This document shows positions 41,096 to 49,025 of a stretch of DNA of 64,000 bases, one piece after another (position 1 is the first letter of the stretch; each line of letters begins with the position of its first letter). The position numbers and the translations under genes were made by a program. The stretch comes from Faecalicatena_A orotica (GTDB lineage Bacteria > Bacillota > Clostridia > Lachnospirales > Lachnospiraceae). The stretch lies in assembly GCF_040545875.1 (NCBI RefSeq), contig NZ_JBEPMR010000006.1; one strand, 5' to 3'. Under the pieces are notes generated by a model. The model was not told the DNA's origin, searched no databases, and saw only the letters and a program-made list of their open reading frames with translations.

Positions 41096-42952
41096 ATGGC
41101 AAAAGAAGTAAAAAAGAAATGCATTGAAATCGGGATCGGTCTGGTTTTATACATCAGTGCATTATTGGCAGTCAGACACTGGGATCTTTTTGGGAAGACA
41201 GAGCTGATATTGTATTTACTGCCGTATCTGGTGGTGACGGTTGGGATTTTTCAGGATATGGCAAAGAACTTCAAAAAACTGCATATTTTTGATGAGAACC
41301 TATTGATGCTGCTGGCGACGATCGGGGCATTTATTATTGGAAAATATACGGAAGCTGTAGGGGCGATGCTTTTTTTCCAGTTTGGAAAGATGGTGGAAGT
41401 GATTTCTCTGACAAGGACGAAGAAGTCGATTGCCAGATTTATGGATATCCGTCCTGAGTATGCAAACCGCAAGACACATGGCCGTGAAGAAAAGGTACAT
41501 CCAAGGGAACTTAAGCCGCGTCACATTATTGTGATCAGGCCCGGGGAGAGGATACCGGTGGATGCGGTTGTTACGATGGGAACAAGCATGGTGGATACTA
41601 AGGCGCTGACAGGTGAATCAGAGCCATGTGAAGTAAAGATCGGAGACAGGCTTTACAGCGGGAGCATTAATATCAGCGGTGTGCTTGAGGCACGTGTATC
41701 AAAGGTTTATGCGGATTCCACCGCATCCAGAATTATTAATCTGGTGGAGAACGCGAATAATAATAAAGCGAAAAGCGAGAACTTTGCGGACCGGTTTACG
41801 AGGTTTTATACACCGGCAGTTACCTTGCTCGGGATTCTTGTCATGATCCTTCCTCCGATGATGATATCAGGAGATGCGGAGACGTGGGTATACCGCGGTC
41901 TGATTTTTCTTGTGGCAGCCTGTCCGTGCGGACTGCTTGTCTCTGTTCCGCTTGCGTTTTTAGGAGGGATCGGGGCGGCATCCAGACAGGGGGTGCTGAT
42001 TAAGGGGAGTAATTTTCTGGAAGCACTCTCAAAGACAGAGACTTTCGTATTTGATAAAACCGGAACACTGACCGAAGGTGTTTTCCATGTAAAAGAGATA
42101 TGCCCGAAGCATATGGATGCGGATGAACTTCTCGAGCTTACAGCATATGGGGAAGCATATTCAAACCATCCGATCGCAGTTTCGCTTAGGGAAGCCTATG
42201 GAAAAGAGATCGACGGCAGGAGAGTGGAAACGATTAAGGAGTATTCTGGTTTCGGTGTCAGGGCCTATATTGACGGGAGACAGGTCTGCATCGGCAATTC
42301 GAAGTTCATGAACCGGCAGGGATTATTCTATCAGCCGGTGCAGGCGATTGGGACTGCCGTGCATGTAGCTGTGGATGACCAGTATGAGGGATATATCCTG
42401 ATAGCGGATGTCCTAAGGGACGATGTGAAGTGGACGATCCACTGGCTGCAGAAGCACCAGCTTGAGGCTGTCATGCTGACAGGGGACAATGAGCGGGTTG
42501 CAGATGATGTGGCGAAGCAGCTCGGGATAGATTATGTCTATGCGAATCTGATGCCGGAAGAAAAGGTGGATCAGGTCAGAGAGTTCATGGAAAGCCAGAT
42601 GGAAGAGGAGAAGCTTGCGTTTGTAGGGGATGGCATCAACGATGCCCCGGTACTGGCGCTTGCTGATATCGGCATCGCAATGGGCGGTCTGGGAGCGGAC
42701 GCTGCCCTGGAAGCGGCGGATGTGATACTGATGGAGGATGAACCCTCGAAGATCGTGAATGCCATTAAGATATCGAAAGGAACCATCCGTGCCGTGAAGC
42801 TGAACCTGATATTTGCAATCGGGATGAAGGTAGTTCTGCTGCTGTTAGCGGTTTTCGGATATGTAACCATGCAGAATGCGATTATTGCCGATATGGCAGT
42901 GATGCTGATTAATATATTGAATTCTTTCTGGGTACTGAAGTACCCGGAATAA
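41096..42952 (+). CDS. Second Zn/Cd-type P1B ATPase, without HMA domain
   Basis: A 618-aa P1B ATPase that lacks the N-terminal metal-binding domain and starts directly at the first membrane helices. Core motifs are intact: TGE in KALTGESEP, Cys276-Pro-Cys278, Asp320 in DKTGT, SNHPIA, and GDGINDAP. The last helix IADMAVMLINILNSF keeps the Asp typical of Zn/Cd exporters. GAGGGGG precedes the ATG. It follows the ArsR gene by 66 bp, so it is probably co-transcribed with it. Divergence from the first ATPase suggests a different metal range or rate rather than a recent duplication. Confidence 0.92.
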   Translation: MAKEVKKKCIEIGIGLVLYISALLAVRHWDLFGKTELILYLLPYLVVTVGIFQDMAKNFKKLHIFDENLLMLLATIGAFIIGKYTEAVGAMLFFQFGKMVEVISLTRTKKSIARFMDIRPEYANRKTHGREEKVHPRELKPRHIIVIRPGERIPVDAVVTMGTSMVDTKALTGESEPCEVKIGDRLYSGSINISGVLEARVSKVYADSTASRIINLVENANNNKAKSENFADRFTRFYTPAVTLLGILVMILPPMMISGDAETWVYRGLIFLVAACPCGLLVSVPLAFLGGIGAASRQGVLIKGSNFLEALSKTETFVFDKTGTLTEGVFHVKEICPKHMDADELLELTAYGEAYSNHPIAVSLREAYGKEIDGRRVETIKEYSGFGVRAYIDGRQVCIGNSKFMNRQGLFYQPVQAIGTAVHVAVDDQYEGYILIADVLRDDVKWTIHWLQKHQLEAVMLTGDNERVADDVAKQLGIDYVYANLMPEEKVDQVREFMESQMEEEKLAFVGDGINDAPVLALADIGIAMGGLGADAALEAADVILMEDEPSKIVNAIKISKGTIRAVKLNLIFAIGMKVVLLLLAVFGYVTMQNAIIADMAVMLINILNSFWVLKYPE

Positions 42953-42964
42953 GAGGAGAGCTAT

Positions 42965-43522
42965 ATGAAAAAAGGGATTGTTTGTATGATTCTTGCTGCT
43001 TTTATGCTGACCGGCTGCAAGGACAAGTTAAATTATATAGAGCAGGGGACGCAGCAGATGGAGGAGCAGCAGTATGAGGAAGCCGTATCTTCTTTCCAGA
43101 AGTCTTTAGAGGAGAAGGAGGATGCCGCGGAAGCATACAGGGGGCTTGGCATGGCCTATTATGAGCAGCAGGATTATGAGGCGGCGAAAGAAGCGTTTCA
43201 GAATGTTCTGGACAATGAAGGGGATGAAACCCCGACACTCTATAACTTTATCGGCGTATGTTCCATGCAGCTTAACGATGTGGAAGGGGCGCTGGATGCA
43301 TTTCAGAAAGGAATAGCGCTTTCCGGGGAAACGGGCGGGAAGAAAGATGAGGATGCCCCTGATTATACCGAGGTTGTCCGGGAAATGAAGTATAACGAGA
43401 TTGTCTGCTATGAAAGGCAGCAGGATTGGGAGACTGCGGGGGCGAAGGCAGAGGAATATCTGGCTGCGTATCCGGATGACAAGGATATGCAGAAGGAAGC
43501 AGAATTTTTAAGAACAAGATAG
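42965..43522 (+). CDS. TPR-repeat lipoprotein
   Basis: A 185-aa lipoprotein. The signal peptide ends in the lipobox LTGC (Cys18), and the rest is built of TPR helices (YIEQGTQQMEEQQYEEAVSSF, AEAYRGLGMAYYEQQDYEAA, TLYNFIGVCSMQLNDVEGAL, and a fourth after a short acidic linker). It is exported and membrane anchored. It starts 12 bp after the second ATPase gene with AGAGGAGAG upstream, so it may be in that transcript, but a metal role is not shown. TPR proteins usually mediate protein contacts. Confidence 0.88.
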   Translation: MKKGIVCMILAAFMLTGCKDKLNYIEQGTQQMEEQQYEEAVSSFQKSLEEKEDAAEAYRGLGMAYYEQQDYEAAKEAFQNVLDNEGDETPTLYNFIGVCSMQLNDVEGALDAFQKGIALSGETGGKKDEDAPDYTEVVREMKYNEIVCYERQQDWETAGAKAEEYLAAYPDDKDMQKEAEFLRTR

Positions 43523-43542
43523 TTGCATTCTGGGAGTTTCAT

Positions 43543-44109
43543 ATGAAATATAGTTATAGGATTACAGATTACTGCCACCGGTTTCTGGAGCAGTATATAG
43601 AACCGGGGGATATTTGTGTGGATGCCACTGCGGGGAACGGCAATGATACAGAGTTCCTCTGCAGGCTCTGTGGGGAAGACGGCATGGTATATGCATTTGA
43701 TATACAGGAAGAGGCGATTCTTGGCACAAAAGAACGGCTGGAGAAATGCGGTTATGAAAACAGATTCTGCCTGATACATGACGGGCATGAAAAGATGGGA
43801 GAATACGTGAAAGAAAGCGTATCTGCCATCGTTTTTAATTTTGGCTATCTGCCGGGGGCGGACCATGCAGTCGCGACAAAGCCTGACACGAGTATCCGTG
43901 CGGTCGGGGAAGGGCTTAAGCTTCTGAAGAAAGATGGGATCATGAGCCTGTGTATTTACAGTGGGAAGGATACAGGGTATGAAGAGCGGGATGCTTTACT
44001 TTCCTATTTAGAGTCTCTGGACCCGAAACGCTGGCTGGTCATTGTTAACCAGTATTTTAACCGGAAGAATGACCCCCCGCTGCCGGTATTTATTATCCGG
44101 TTAAAATAG
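43543..44109 (+). CDS. mnmM: tRNA (mnm5s2U34) methyltransferase, MnmM/YtqB family
   Basis: A 188-aa SAM-dependent methyltransferase. Motif I DATAGNGNDT (residues 27-36) and FNFGYLPGADH are diagnostic of the YtqB family, shown in Bacillus to be MnmM, which completes the 5-methylaminomethyl-2-thiouridine at the tRNA wobble base. The C-terminal NQYFNRKNDPPLPVFIIRLK also matches. The ATG lies 20 bp after the lipoprotein gene with a modest GGGAG site. It is probably a housekeeping gene sharing the transcript by position. Confidence 0.88.
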   Translation: MKYSYRITDYCHRFLEQYIEPGDICVDATAGNGNDTEFLCRLCGEDGMVYAFDIQEEAILGTKERLEKCGYENRFCLIHDGHEKMGEYVKESVSAIVFNFGYLPGADHAVATKPDTSIRAVGEGLKLLKKDGIMSLCIYSGKDTGYEERDALLSYLESLDPKRWLVIVNQYFNRKNDPPLPVFIIRLK

Positions 44110-44190
44110 ACGTTACTGTTTACAGGTTTGCCTGTGAAAATAAAAATTAGGGTGGTATTTTTTAAAAAATGAATTATAATATAAAAGGAA

Positions 44191-44215
44191 AACTGTTACC
44201 AAAAAGTTAACGGTT
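44191..44215 (+). promoter_or_regulatory. Operator dyad upstream of second Rrf2 gene
   Basis: AACTGTTACC (44191-44200), AAAAA, GTTAACGGTT (44206-44215): 8 of 10 positions pair as an inverted repeat, 11 bp after a TATAAT -10 box at 44175-44180. Likely autoregulatory site. Confidence 0.6.
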
Positions 44216-44245
44216 AGAATACAGTATGATTAGGAGTGGGAGAAG

Positions 44246-44659
44246 ATGACAAGTGAATTTTCGGTTGCAGTGCATGCCCTTGTATTTTTAAATCACAAAG
44301 GATGTGTATATTCCAGTGAGGGACTGGCAGAAAATATCTGCACGAACCCTGCAAGAATACGCAAGGTTATGGCAAAACTAAAAAAGGCAGAGCTGGTAGA
44401 GACAAAAGAGGGGATCGAGGGCGGCTATCATTTTGTAATGGACAGCAAAGACGTGACGCTATATATGATTGCAGATGCGCTGGACTTTACCTTCGTATCA
44501 TCAGGCTGGAAAAGCGGCAGCTCCGAGATGAAATGTCTGATAGCTTCAGGAATGGGAGGACTCATGGAAGAAGTCTATGAAGACTTGAACCAGCGGTGTC
44601 TGGCGCGTTTGAAGGAAATAACCATAGCAGATCTGGATAAAAAAATATTCAAATCTTGA
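44246..44659 (+). CDS. Rrf2-family regulator, YwnA-like
   Basis: A 137-aa winged-helix regulator of the Rrf2 family (FSVAVHALVFLNHKG, then LAENICTNPARIRKVMAKLKKAELV and EGIEGGYHF). It has only isolated Cys residues and lacks the three-Cys set of cluster-binding members, so it resembles the YwnA subgroup with redox or thiol sensing of unknown ligand. AGGAGTGGGAG precedes the ATG. A dispersed palindromic repeat begins within its last codons and may end its transcript. Targets are unknown; its own dyad suggests autoregulation. Confidence 0.88.
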   Translation: MTSEFSVAVHALVFLNHKGCVYSSEGLAENICTNPARIRKVMAKLKKAELVETKEGIEGGYHFVMDSKDVTLYMIADALDFTFVSSGWKSGSSEMKCLIASGMGGLMEEVYEDLNQRCLARLKEITIADLDKKIFKS

Positions 44660-44702
44660 GAATATTCTGAAAATGAAGGGCAAAGGGGTCAGACCCCTTT
44701 GA
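44654..44702 (+). repeat. Dispersed palindromic repeat, copy 2
   Basis: A 49-bp element with a 19-bp perfect palindrome (AAAGGGGTC-A-GACCCCTTT, 44681-44699) and a left flank containing ATATTCTGAAAAT. It is 46/49 identical to the copy at 54496-54544 and ends 12 bp before hflX. Confidence 0.85.
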
Positions 44703-44714
44703 AAAGGTTAATAT

Positions 44715-45956
44715 ATGCCGGTATATGAAATGCAGGAACAGGAAGAACGTATGGTTCTTGTTGGTATTCAGGTGAATGAGTATGAGAAGACGGAGGAATC
44801 GCTGGATGAGCTGGCGGAACTTGTGAAGACCGCGAATGCGTCTGTGGCGGGACGGCTGATCCAGAAGAGGGAGGCAGTCCATCCGACTACTTATGTGGGA
44901 AAAGGCAAGATTCTGGAACTGAAGGAGCTGCTCTGGGAGACGGAGGCGACGGGGATTGTCTGTGACGATGAGCTGAGCTCTGTGCAGCTTCATAATCTGG
45001 AGCGGGAGCTGGAATGCAAGGTGATCGACAGAACGCTTTTGATTCTGGATATTTTTGCGGCCAGGGCGACCAGCAGCGAAGGAAAGATTCAGGTGGAACT
45101 GGCCCAGTTGAAGTACCGGGCGGCCCGCCTTGTGGGGCTCCGGGATTCGCTGTCGCGTCTGGGCGGAGGGATCGGCACGAGGGGACCCGGGGAGAAGAAG
45201 CTGGAGATGGACCGGCGCCTGATCAGGGGGAGAATCGGCAAGCTGAAAAGGGAACTGGAAGAAGTCGAGCAGCACAGGGAACTGATCCGTACACAGAGGA
45301 AGGATTCCCACATGAAAGTGGCGGCGCTTGTCGGCTATACATCTGCCGGAAAGAGCAGTATTGAAAATGCATTGACTGATGCCGGGATCCTGGCAGATGC
45401 AATGCTCTTTTCTACGCTGGATACCACGACAAGAGTGCTGGAACTGGACAAGAAGCAGGAGATTCTTCTGACGGACACGGTCGGGTTTATTAATAAACTC
45501 CCGCATCATTTGATTGAGGCTTTTAAGAGTACGCTCGAGGAAGCAAAGTATGCAGATATCATCATTCATGTGGTAGACGCATCCAATCCCCAGATGGATA
45601 ATCAGATGTATGTGGTCTATGAGACACTCAGGCAGCTCGGTGTGGAAGGAAAACCAGTTGTCACGCTGTTTAATAAGCAGGATAAGCTTGAAGGGACAGG
45701 TAATTTCCGGGATTTTCAGGCGGACTATTCGATCCTGACTTCGGCGAAGACGGGACAGGGGCTTGAAAAGCTTAAGGAAGTGCTGCTGGAGATTATACGG
45801 AAGGAGCAGATCTATATAGAAAGGCTGTATCCGTTTACAGATGCAGGTAAGATTCAGCTTATTCGTAAGAATGGACAGCTGCTGGAAGAAGAATATGTGC
45901 CTGAGGGGATTTCCGTGAAGGCATACGTTACAAAAGAAATTTATGGAAAGATTTGA
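44715..45956 (+). CDS. hflX: Ribosome-associated GTPase HflX
   Basis: A 413-aa GTPase that binds the 50S subunit and rescues or splits stalled and hibernating ribosomes. The HflX N-terminal domain (TYVGKGKILELKELL) leads to the glycine-rich linker SRLGGGIGTRGPGEKKLE. The G domain has G1 GYTSAGKSS, G3 DTVGF and G4 NKQDK. The G1 loop and next helix (SIENALTDAG) depart from the usual NAGKSTLFNALT form but keep the key Gly-Lys-Ser. A long reverse-strand frame opposite this gene is a shadow. The MATE gene starts 10 bp after its stop. Confidence 0.94.
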   Translation: MPVYEMQEQEERMVLVGIQVNEYEKTEESLDELAELVKTANASVAGRLIQKREAVHPTTYVGKGKILELKELLWETEATGIVCDDELSSVQLHNLERELECKVIDRTLLILDIFAARATSSEGKIQVELAQLKYRAARLVGLRDSLSRLGGGIGTRGPGEKKLEMDRRLIRGRIGKLKRELEEVEQHRELIRTQRKDSHMKVAALVGYTSAGKSSIENALTDAGILADAMLFSTLDTTTRVLELDKKQEILLTDTVGFINKLPHHLIEAFKSTLEEAKYADIIIHVVDASNPQMDNQMYVVYETLRQLGVEGKPVVTLFNKQDKLEGTGNFRDFQADYSILTSAKTGQGLEKLKEVLLEIIRKEQIYIERLYPFTDAGKIQLIRKNGQLLEEEYVPEGISVKAYVTKEIYGKI

Positions 45957-45966
45957 GAGTGATTAA

Positions 45967-47319
45967 ATGAGTGAAAAACAAAATCCACTGGCATCAGCGC
46001 CTCTCGGAGGGCTGATTGCCAAGTTTGCAGTGCCGGCAGTGATCAGTATGCTGGTGAGTGCATTATATAATATTGTAGATCAGATATTTATCGGACAGGG
46101 CGTTGGTATGCTGGGAAATGCGGCAACCAATATTGCATTTCCGGTTTCCATTATAGCAACGGCGACGGCACTCCTCCTTGGAATCGGAAGTGCATCCAAC
46201 TATAATCTGGAGATGGGGGCCGGAAAAGAAAAGCGGGCCAGCGAGATTGCCGGAACAGGGCTTTCGATGCTGGTTATTTCGGGAACTGTGATAGGTGTGG
46301 TCATACTGCTATTTTTGGAGCCGCTCCTTCACGTCTTCGGCGCCACAAAGGATGTCCTGCCCTATGCGTTGGATTACACGGGCATTACGGCACTGGGACT
46401 GCCGTTTTTTGTACTGACAACCGGGGGCAACCATATTATCAGGGCCGACAGAAGTCCTACATATTCTATGGTATGTATGCTGACCGGGGCGATCCTGAAT
46501 ACCATACTCGACCCGGTGTTTATTTTCGTATTCCACTGGGGAATCAAGGGGGCGGCAGCCGCTACGATTATCGGGCAGATTGTTTCTGGGCTGCTTGTCA
46601 TTTTATACTTTGCAAAGTTCAGGAATATGGAACTGAAAGCCTCGTCATTCAGGCCGAAAGGAGAATATCTGAAAGCGATTGCCGCACTGGGAATGGCCTC
46701 CTGTTTTAACCAGATCGCAATGGCGGTTGTCCAGATTGCGATGAATAATACGCTCCGCCACTATGGCGCCTCATCTGCCTATGGGAGCGATATCCCGCTC
46801 GCCTGTGTGGGGGTAATTTCCAAGGTCAACAGTGTATTTATGGCAATCTGTATCGGTATATCACAGGGATGCCAGCCAATCTGGGGATTTAACTATGGGG
46901 CAAAAAATTATGAACGGGTGCGGGGAACTTACAAGAGGGCCGCTGTTTTGTGTACTGCAATCGCAACCTTGTTCTTCCTGTGCTTTCAGATTTTCCCGAG
47001 ACAGATTGTCAGCATATTCGGAACCGGAAGTGAAGCGTACTTCCACTTTGCGGACCGTTACCTGAAAATATTTATGTTTATGACGTTTGCAAACGGAATC
47101 CAGCCGATGTCATCCGGATTCTTTACTTCCATCGGGAAGGCCAGACTGGGAATCGTGATGTCCCTGACAAGGCAGGTACTCTTCCTGCTTCCGCTGATCT
47201 TAATATTCCCTCTCTTCATGGGGATCGACGGTGTTATGTATGCGGGACCGATTGCAGATGCAGCGGCAGCATCGCTTGCTGTTATATTTGCGGTGAGAGA
47301 ATTGAGGAAAATGAAATAA
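45967..47319 (+). CDS. MATE-family multidrug efflux transporter
   Basis: A 450-aa membrane protein with 12 predicted helices in two homologous halves (about residues 10-220 and 230-450). The first half begins PLGGLIAKFAVPAVISMLVSALYNIVDQIFIGQGVG, the standard MATE N-terminus, and GMASCFNQIAMAVVQIAMNN opens the second. It would expel cationic compounds by sodium or proton antiport. It ends directly against the converging microcompartment-protein gene with no base between the stop codons. Confidence 0.93.
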   Translation: MSEKQNPLASAPLGGLIAKFAVPAVISMLVSALYNIVDQIFIGQGVGMLGNAATNIAFPVSIIATATALLLGIGSASNYNLEMGAGKEKRASEIAGTGLSMLVISGTVIGVVILLFLEPLLHVFGATKDVLPYALDYTGITALGLPFFVLTTGGNHIIRADRSPTYSMVCMLTGAILNTILDPVFIFVFHWGIKGAAAATIIGQIVSGLLVILYFAKFRNMELKASSFRPKGEYLKAIAALGMASCFNQIAMAVVQIAMNNTLRHYGASSAYGSDIPLACVGVISKVNSVFMAICIGISQGCQPIWGFNYGAKNYERVRGTYKRAAVLCTAIATLFFLCFQIFPRQIVSIFGTGSEAYFHFADRYLKIFMFMTFANGIQPMSSGFFTSIGKARLGIVMSLTRQVLFLLPLILIFPLFMGIDGVMYAGPIADAAAASLAVIFAVRELRKMK

Positions 47320-48048
47320 CTACCGCAGATAAGGGACGGAAGGTGTTTCTGGATAACTTCCCAATGATATGAGCAGTTTAAGCCCCGTCTCACGTGCGGT
47401 GAGGACTGCATTTTTCACTGCGCTCGCATCTCCTGTGACTGCGACGATGACCTCGTTGGAATGACTGGTGCCCTTGTCGGGAGTCATATACTTGATAATC
47501 TCCACAGGGGAGGATTTCACTGCAAGGTCAGCCATTACAAGCCCGATAGCAGCCGGAGATCCGCAGAAGAAACCAAAAGCCTTGCCGACCGGCGCATTGA
47601 ATGCCATATTCAGCGCCTGGCCGGCATTTGCAGAGAATGTAAATTCCAGATGCCCGGCCTCGCTTATATAGAGTTCTCCTGCATATTTCCCGGTATATTC
47701 GAGTGCAATCTCCACGGCCCTGCGGACATCGGAGACATTTTCACCGCCGATGATGATAAAGTTGCCGTGGCCGCCCCATCCTTTCGTATCTCTCGGGAGT
47801 TCGATGGATACGACCTCGGTATTGGTGGATTTTACTGCTTCGTCTACAGCGTTGATCTGCCCGGCAGCGCCCGTACGGGAGCTGATCAGCCCGAGACTCG
47901 GGTAAGACGTTGAGAGATTCATCTGCTCTTGCAGGGCAGGCGTAACTCCCGGTATGACAAGTCCGATCGTATCAAGTACTGTAGTACCGACAAACTCTGT
48001 CATGGTACAGTCCACAGGTATTCTTTCGATATCTTTTACTTTCAGCAT
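47320..48048 (-). CDS. PduB-type tandem-BMC microcompartment shell protein
   Basis: A 242-aa tandem bacterial-microcompartment-domain protein, closest in pattern to PduB (MTEFVGTTVLDTIGLVIPGV, then NTEVVSIELPRDTKGWGGHGNFIIIGGENVSD and EAGHLEFTFSANAGQALNMAFNAPVGKAFG). Such proteins form trimers with pores in shells around propanediol or similar enzymes. AAGGAG precedes the ATG. The only linked gene is a short-chain dehydrogenase 30 bp upstream; no hexameric BMC, pentameric vertex or core enzyme gene is near. The protein may supply a shell encoded elsewhere, or have a new use. Confidence 0.92.
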   Translation of the reverse strand: MLKVKDIERIPVDCTMTEFVGTTVLDTIGLVIPGVTPALQEQMNLSTSYPSLGLISSRTGAAGQINAVDEAVKSTNTEVVSIELPRDTKGWGGHGNFIIIGGENVSDVRRAVEIALEYTGKYAGELYISEAGHLEFTFSANAGQALNMAFNAPVGKAFGFFCGSPAAIGLVMADLAVKSSPVEIIKYMTPDKGTSHSNEVIVAVTGDASAVKNAVLTARETGLKLLISLGSYPETPSVPYLR

Positions 48049-48078
48049 AAAGAAACTCCTTTTTATAATTCTAACGTG

Positions 48079-48810
48079 TTAAATAAACCCTCCGTCCAGT
48101 CCGATCACCTGTCCGGTCATGTAATTATGGTGTTCTGCCAGATCGATCACCAGTTCTGCGACTTCTTCCGGGGTGCCGAACCGTCCCGCAGGCACCTCAT
48201 CCATAAGCAGCAGGCGGTCTTCTTCTGACAGCTGTGCATTCATGGCAGTGTCAATGACCCCACAGGCAATGGCATTCACCTGGATATTGCTTGGCGCCAG
48301 CTCTTTTGCCAGTGCTCTTGTCAGCCCGTTTACGCCGGATTTTGCAGCCGAATACGCGGCCTCACAGGATGCGCCGGAGGTTCCCCACATGGAAGAAATA
48401 TTGATAATCCGGCCGGATTTTTTTGATACCATATAAGGGACTGCTGCACGGGAGCAGTAGAATACAGAGGAAAGATTCGTTCCCAGAACCGTCTCCCAGT
48501 CAGTGTCTGTCATATCGGTCAGCAGGCCAATATAAGCCACGCCCGCATTATTGACCAGAACATCGAGTCCGCCGCAGGTATTGCTGATCTGTTGGAAGAT
48601 GCACGCTACCTCGGATGACCGGCTGATATCACCCGGCACACACTGGCACATACCACCATGTGAAAGGATTTCATCACGGACCAGATGAAGTTCCCCGAGG
48701 GAACTTTTACAATTTATAAATACCTGATAACCATGCCGCGCAAATACAAGGGCGCAGGCCTTTCCGATTCCCCGGGAGGCCCCTGTTACCAGTACGGATT
48801 TGTTTTTCAT
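48079..48810 (-). CDS. Short-chain dehydrogenase/reductase (FabG-like)
   Basis: A 243-aa SDR enzyme. The ATG at 48810 is preferred because AAGGAG precedes it; an in-frame ATG 21 bp upstream has no site. The NAD(P)-binding TGASRGIG motif, NNAG, the catalytic Ser-Tyr-Lys set (ISSMWG, AYSAAKSG) and the C-terminal GQVIGLDGGFI are complete. It resembles 3-oxoacyl-ACP reductases and sugar or alcohol dehydrogenases. It is first in a minus-strand pair with a PduB-type shell protein, so it may act on an aldehyde or hydroxyketone; the substrate is unknown. Confidence 0.9.
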   Translation of the reverse strand: MKNKSVLVTGASRGIGKACALVFARHGYQVFINCKSSLGELHLVRDEILSHGGMCQCVPGDISRSSEVACIFQQISNTCGGLDVLVNNAGVAYIGLLTDMTDTDWETVLGTNLSSVFYCSRAAVPYMVSKKSGRIINISSMWGTSGASCEAAYSAAKSGVNGLTRALAKELAPSNIQVNAIACGVIDTAMNAQLSEEDRLLLMDEVPAGRFGTPEEVAELVIDLAEHHNYMTGQVIGLDGGFI

Positions 48811-48941
48811 AAATGTCTCCTTGTGATTCATGGGATTCTTTTGCTATTATATCTTATCCGTGAAATTTTGTATAGCTAATTTCCCTAAAGTTTTCCTGGT
48901 TTCGGGTCTGTTTGAAAGCACGATGGGAAAGAGAAATGTTG

Positions 48942-48997
48942 TTGTGATTCGTCCTGCCGTGTGTTATGATTTCTTTATAAATCGGGTTTTTCCCGAT
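48942..48997 (+). promoter_or_regulatory. Promoter and small dyad of the RND gene
   Basis: TTGTGA (48942-48947), 17-bp spacer, TATGAT (48965-48970), then ATCGGG-ttttt-CCCGAT (48981-48997) close to the transcription start. The dyad may be an operator; no regulator gene is adjacent. Confidence 0.6.
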
Positions 48998-49025
48998 GTG
49001 ATTACGAGAAAAAGAGGTAGTACCA

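Noticed and set aside
44649..45569. Long reverse-strand reading frame of about 306 codons
   Set aside because: It lies opposite hflX, which has all GTPase motifs. The reverse frame is rich in Arg, Gln and Leu from reading common Glu and Lys codons backwards, and it has no ribosome site.
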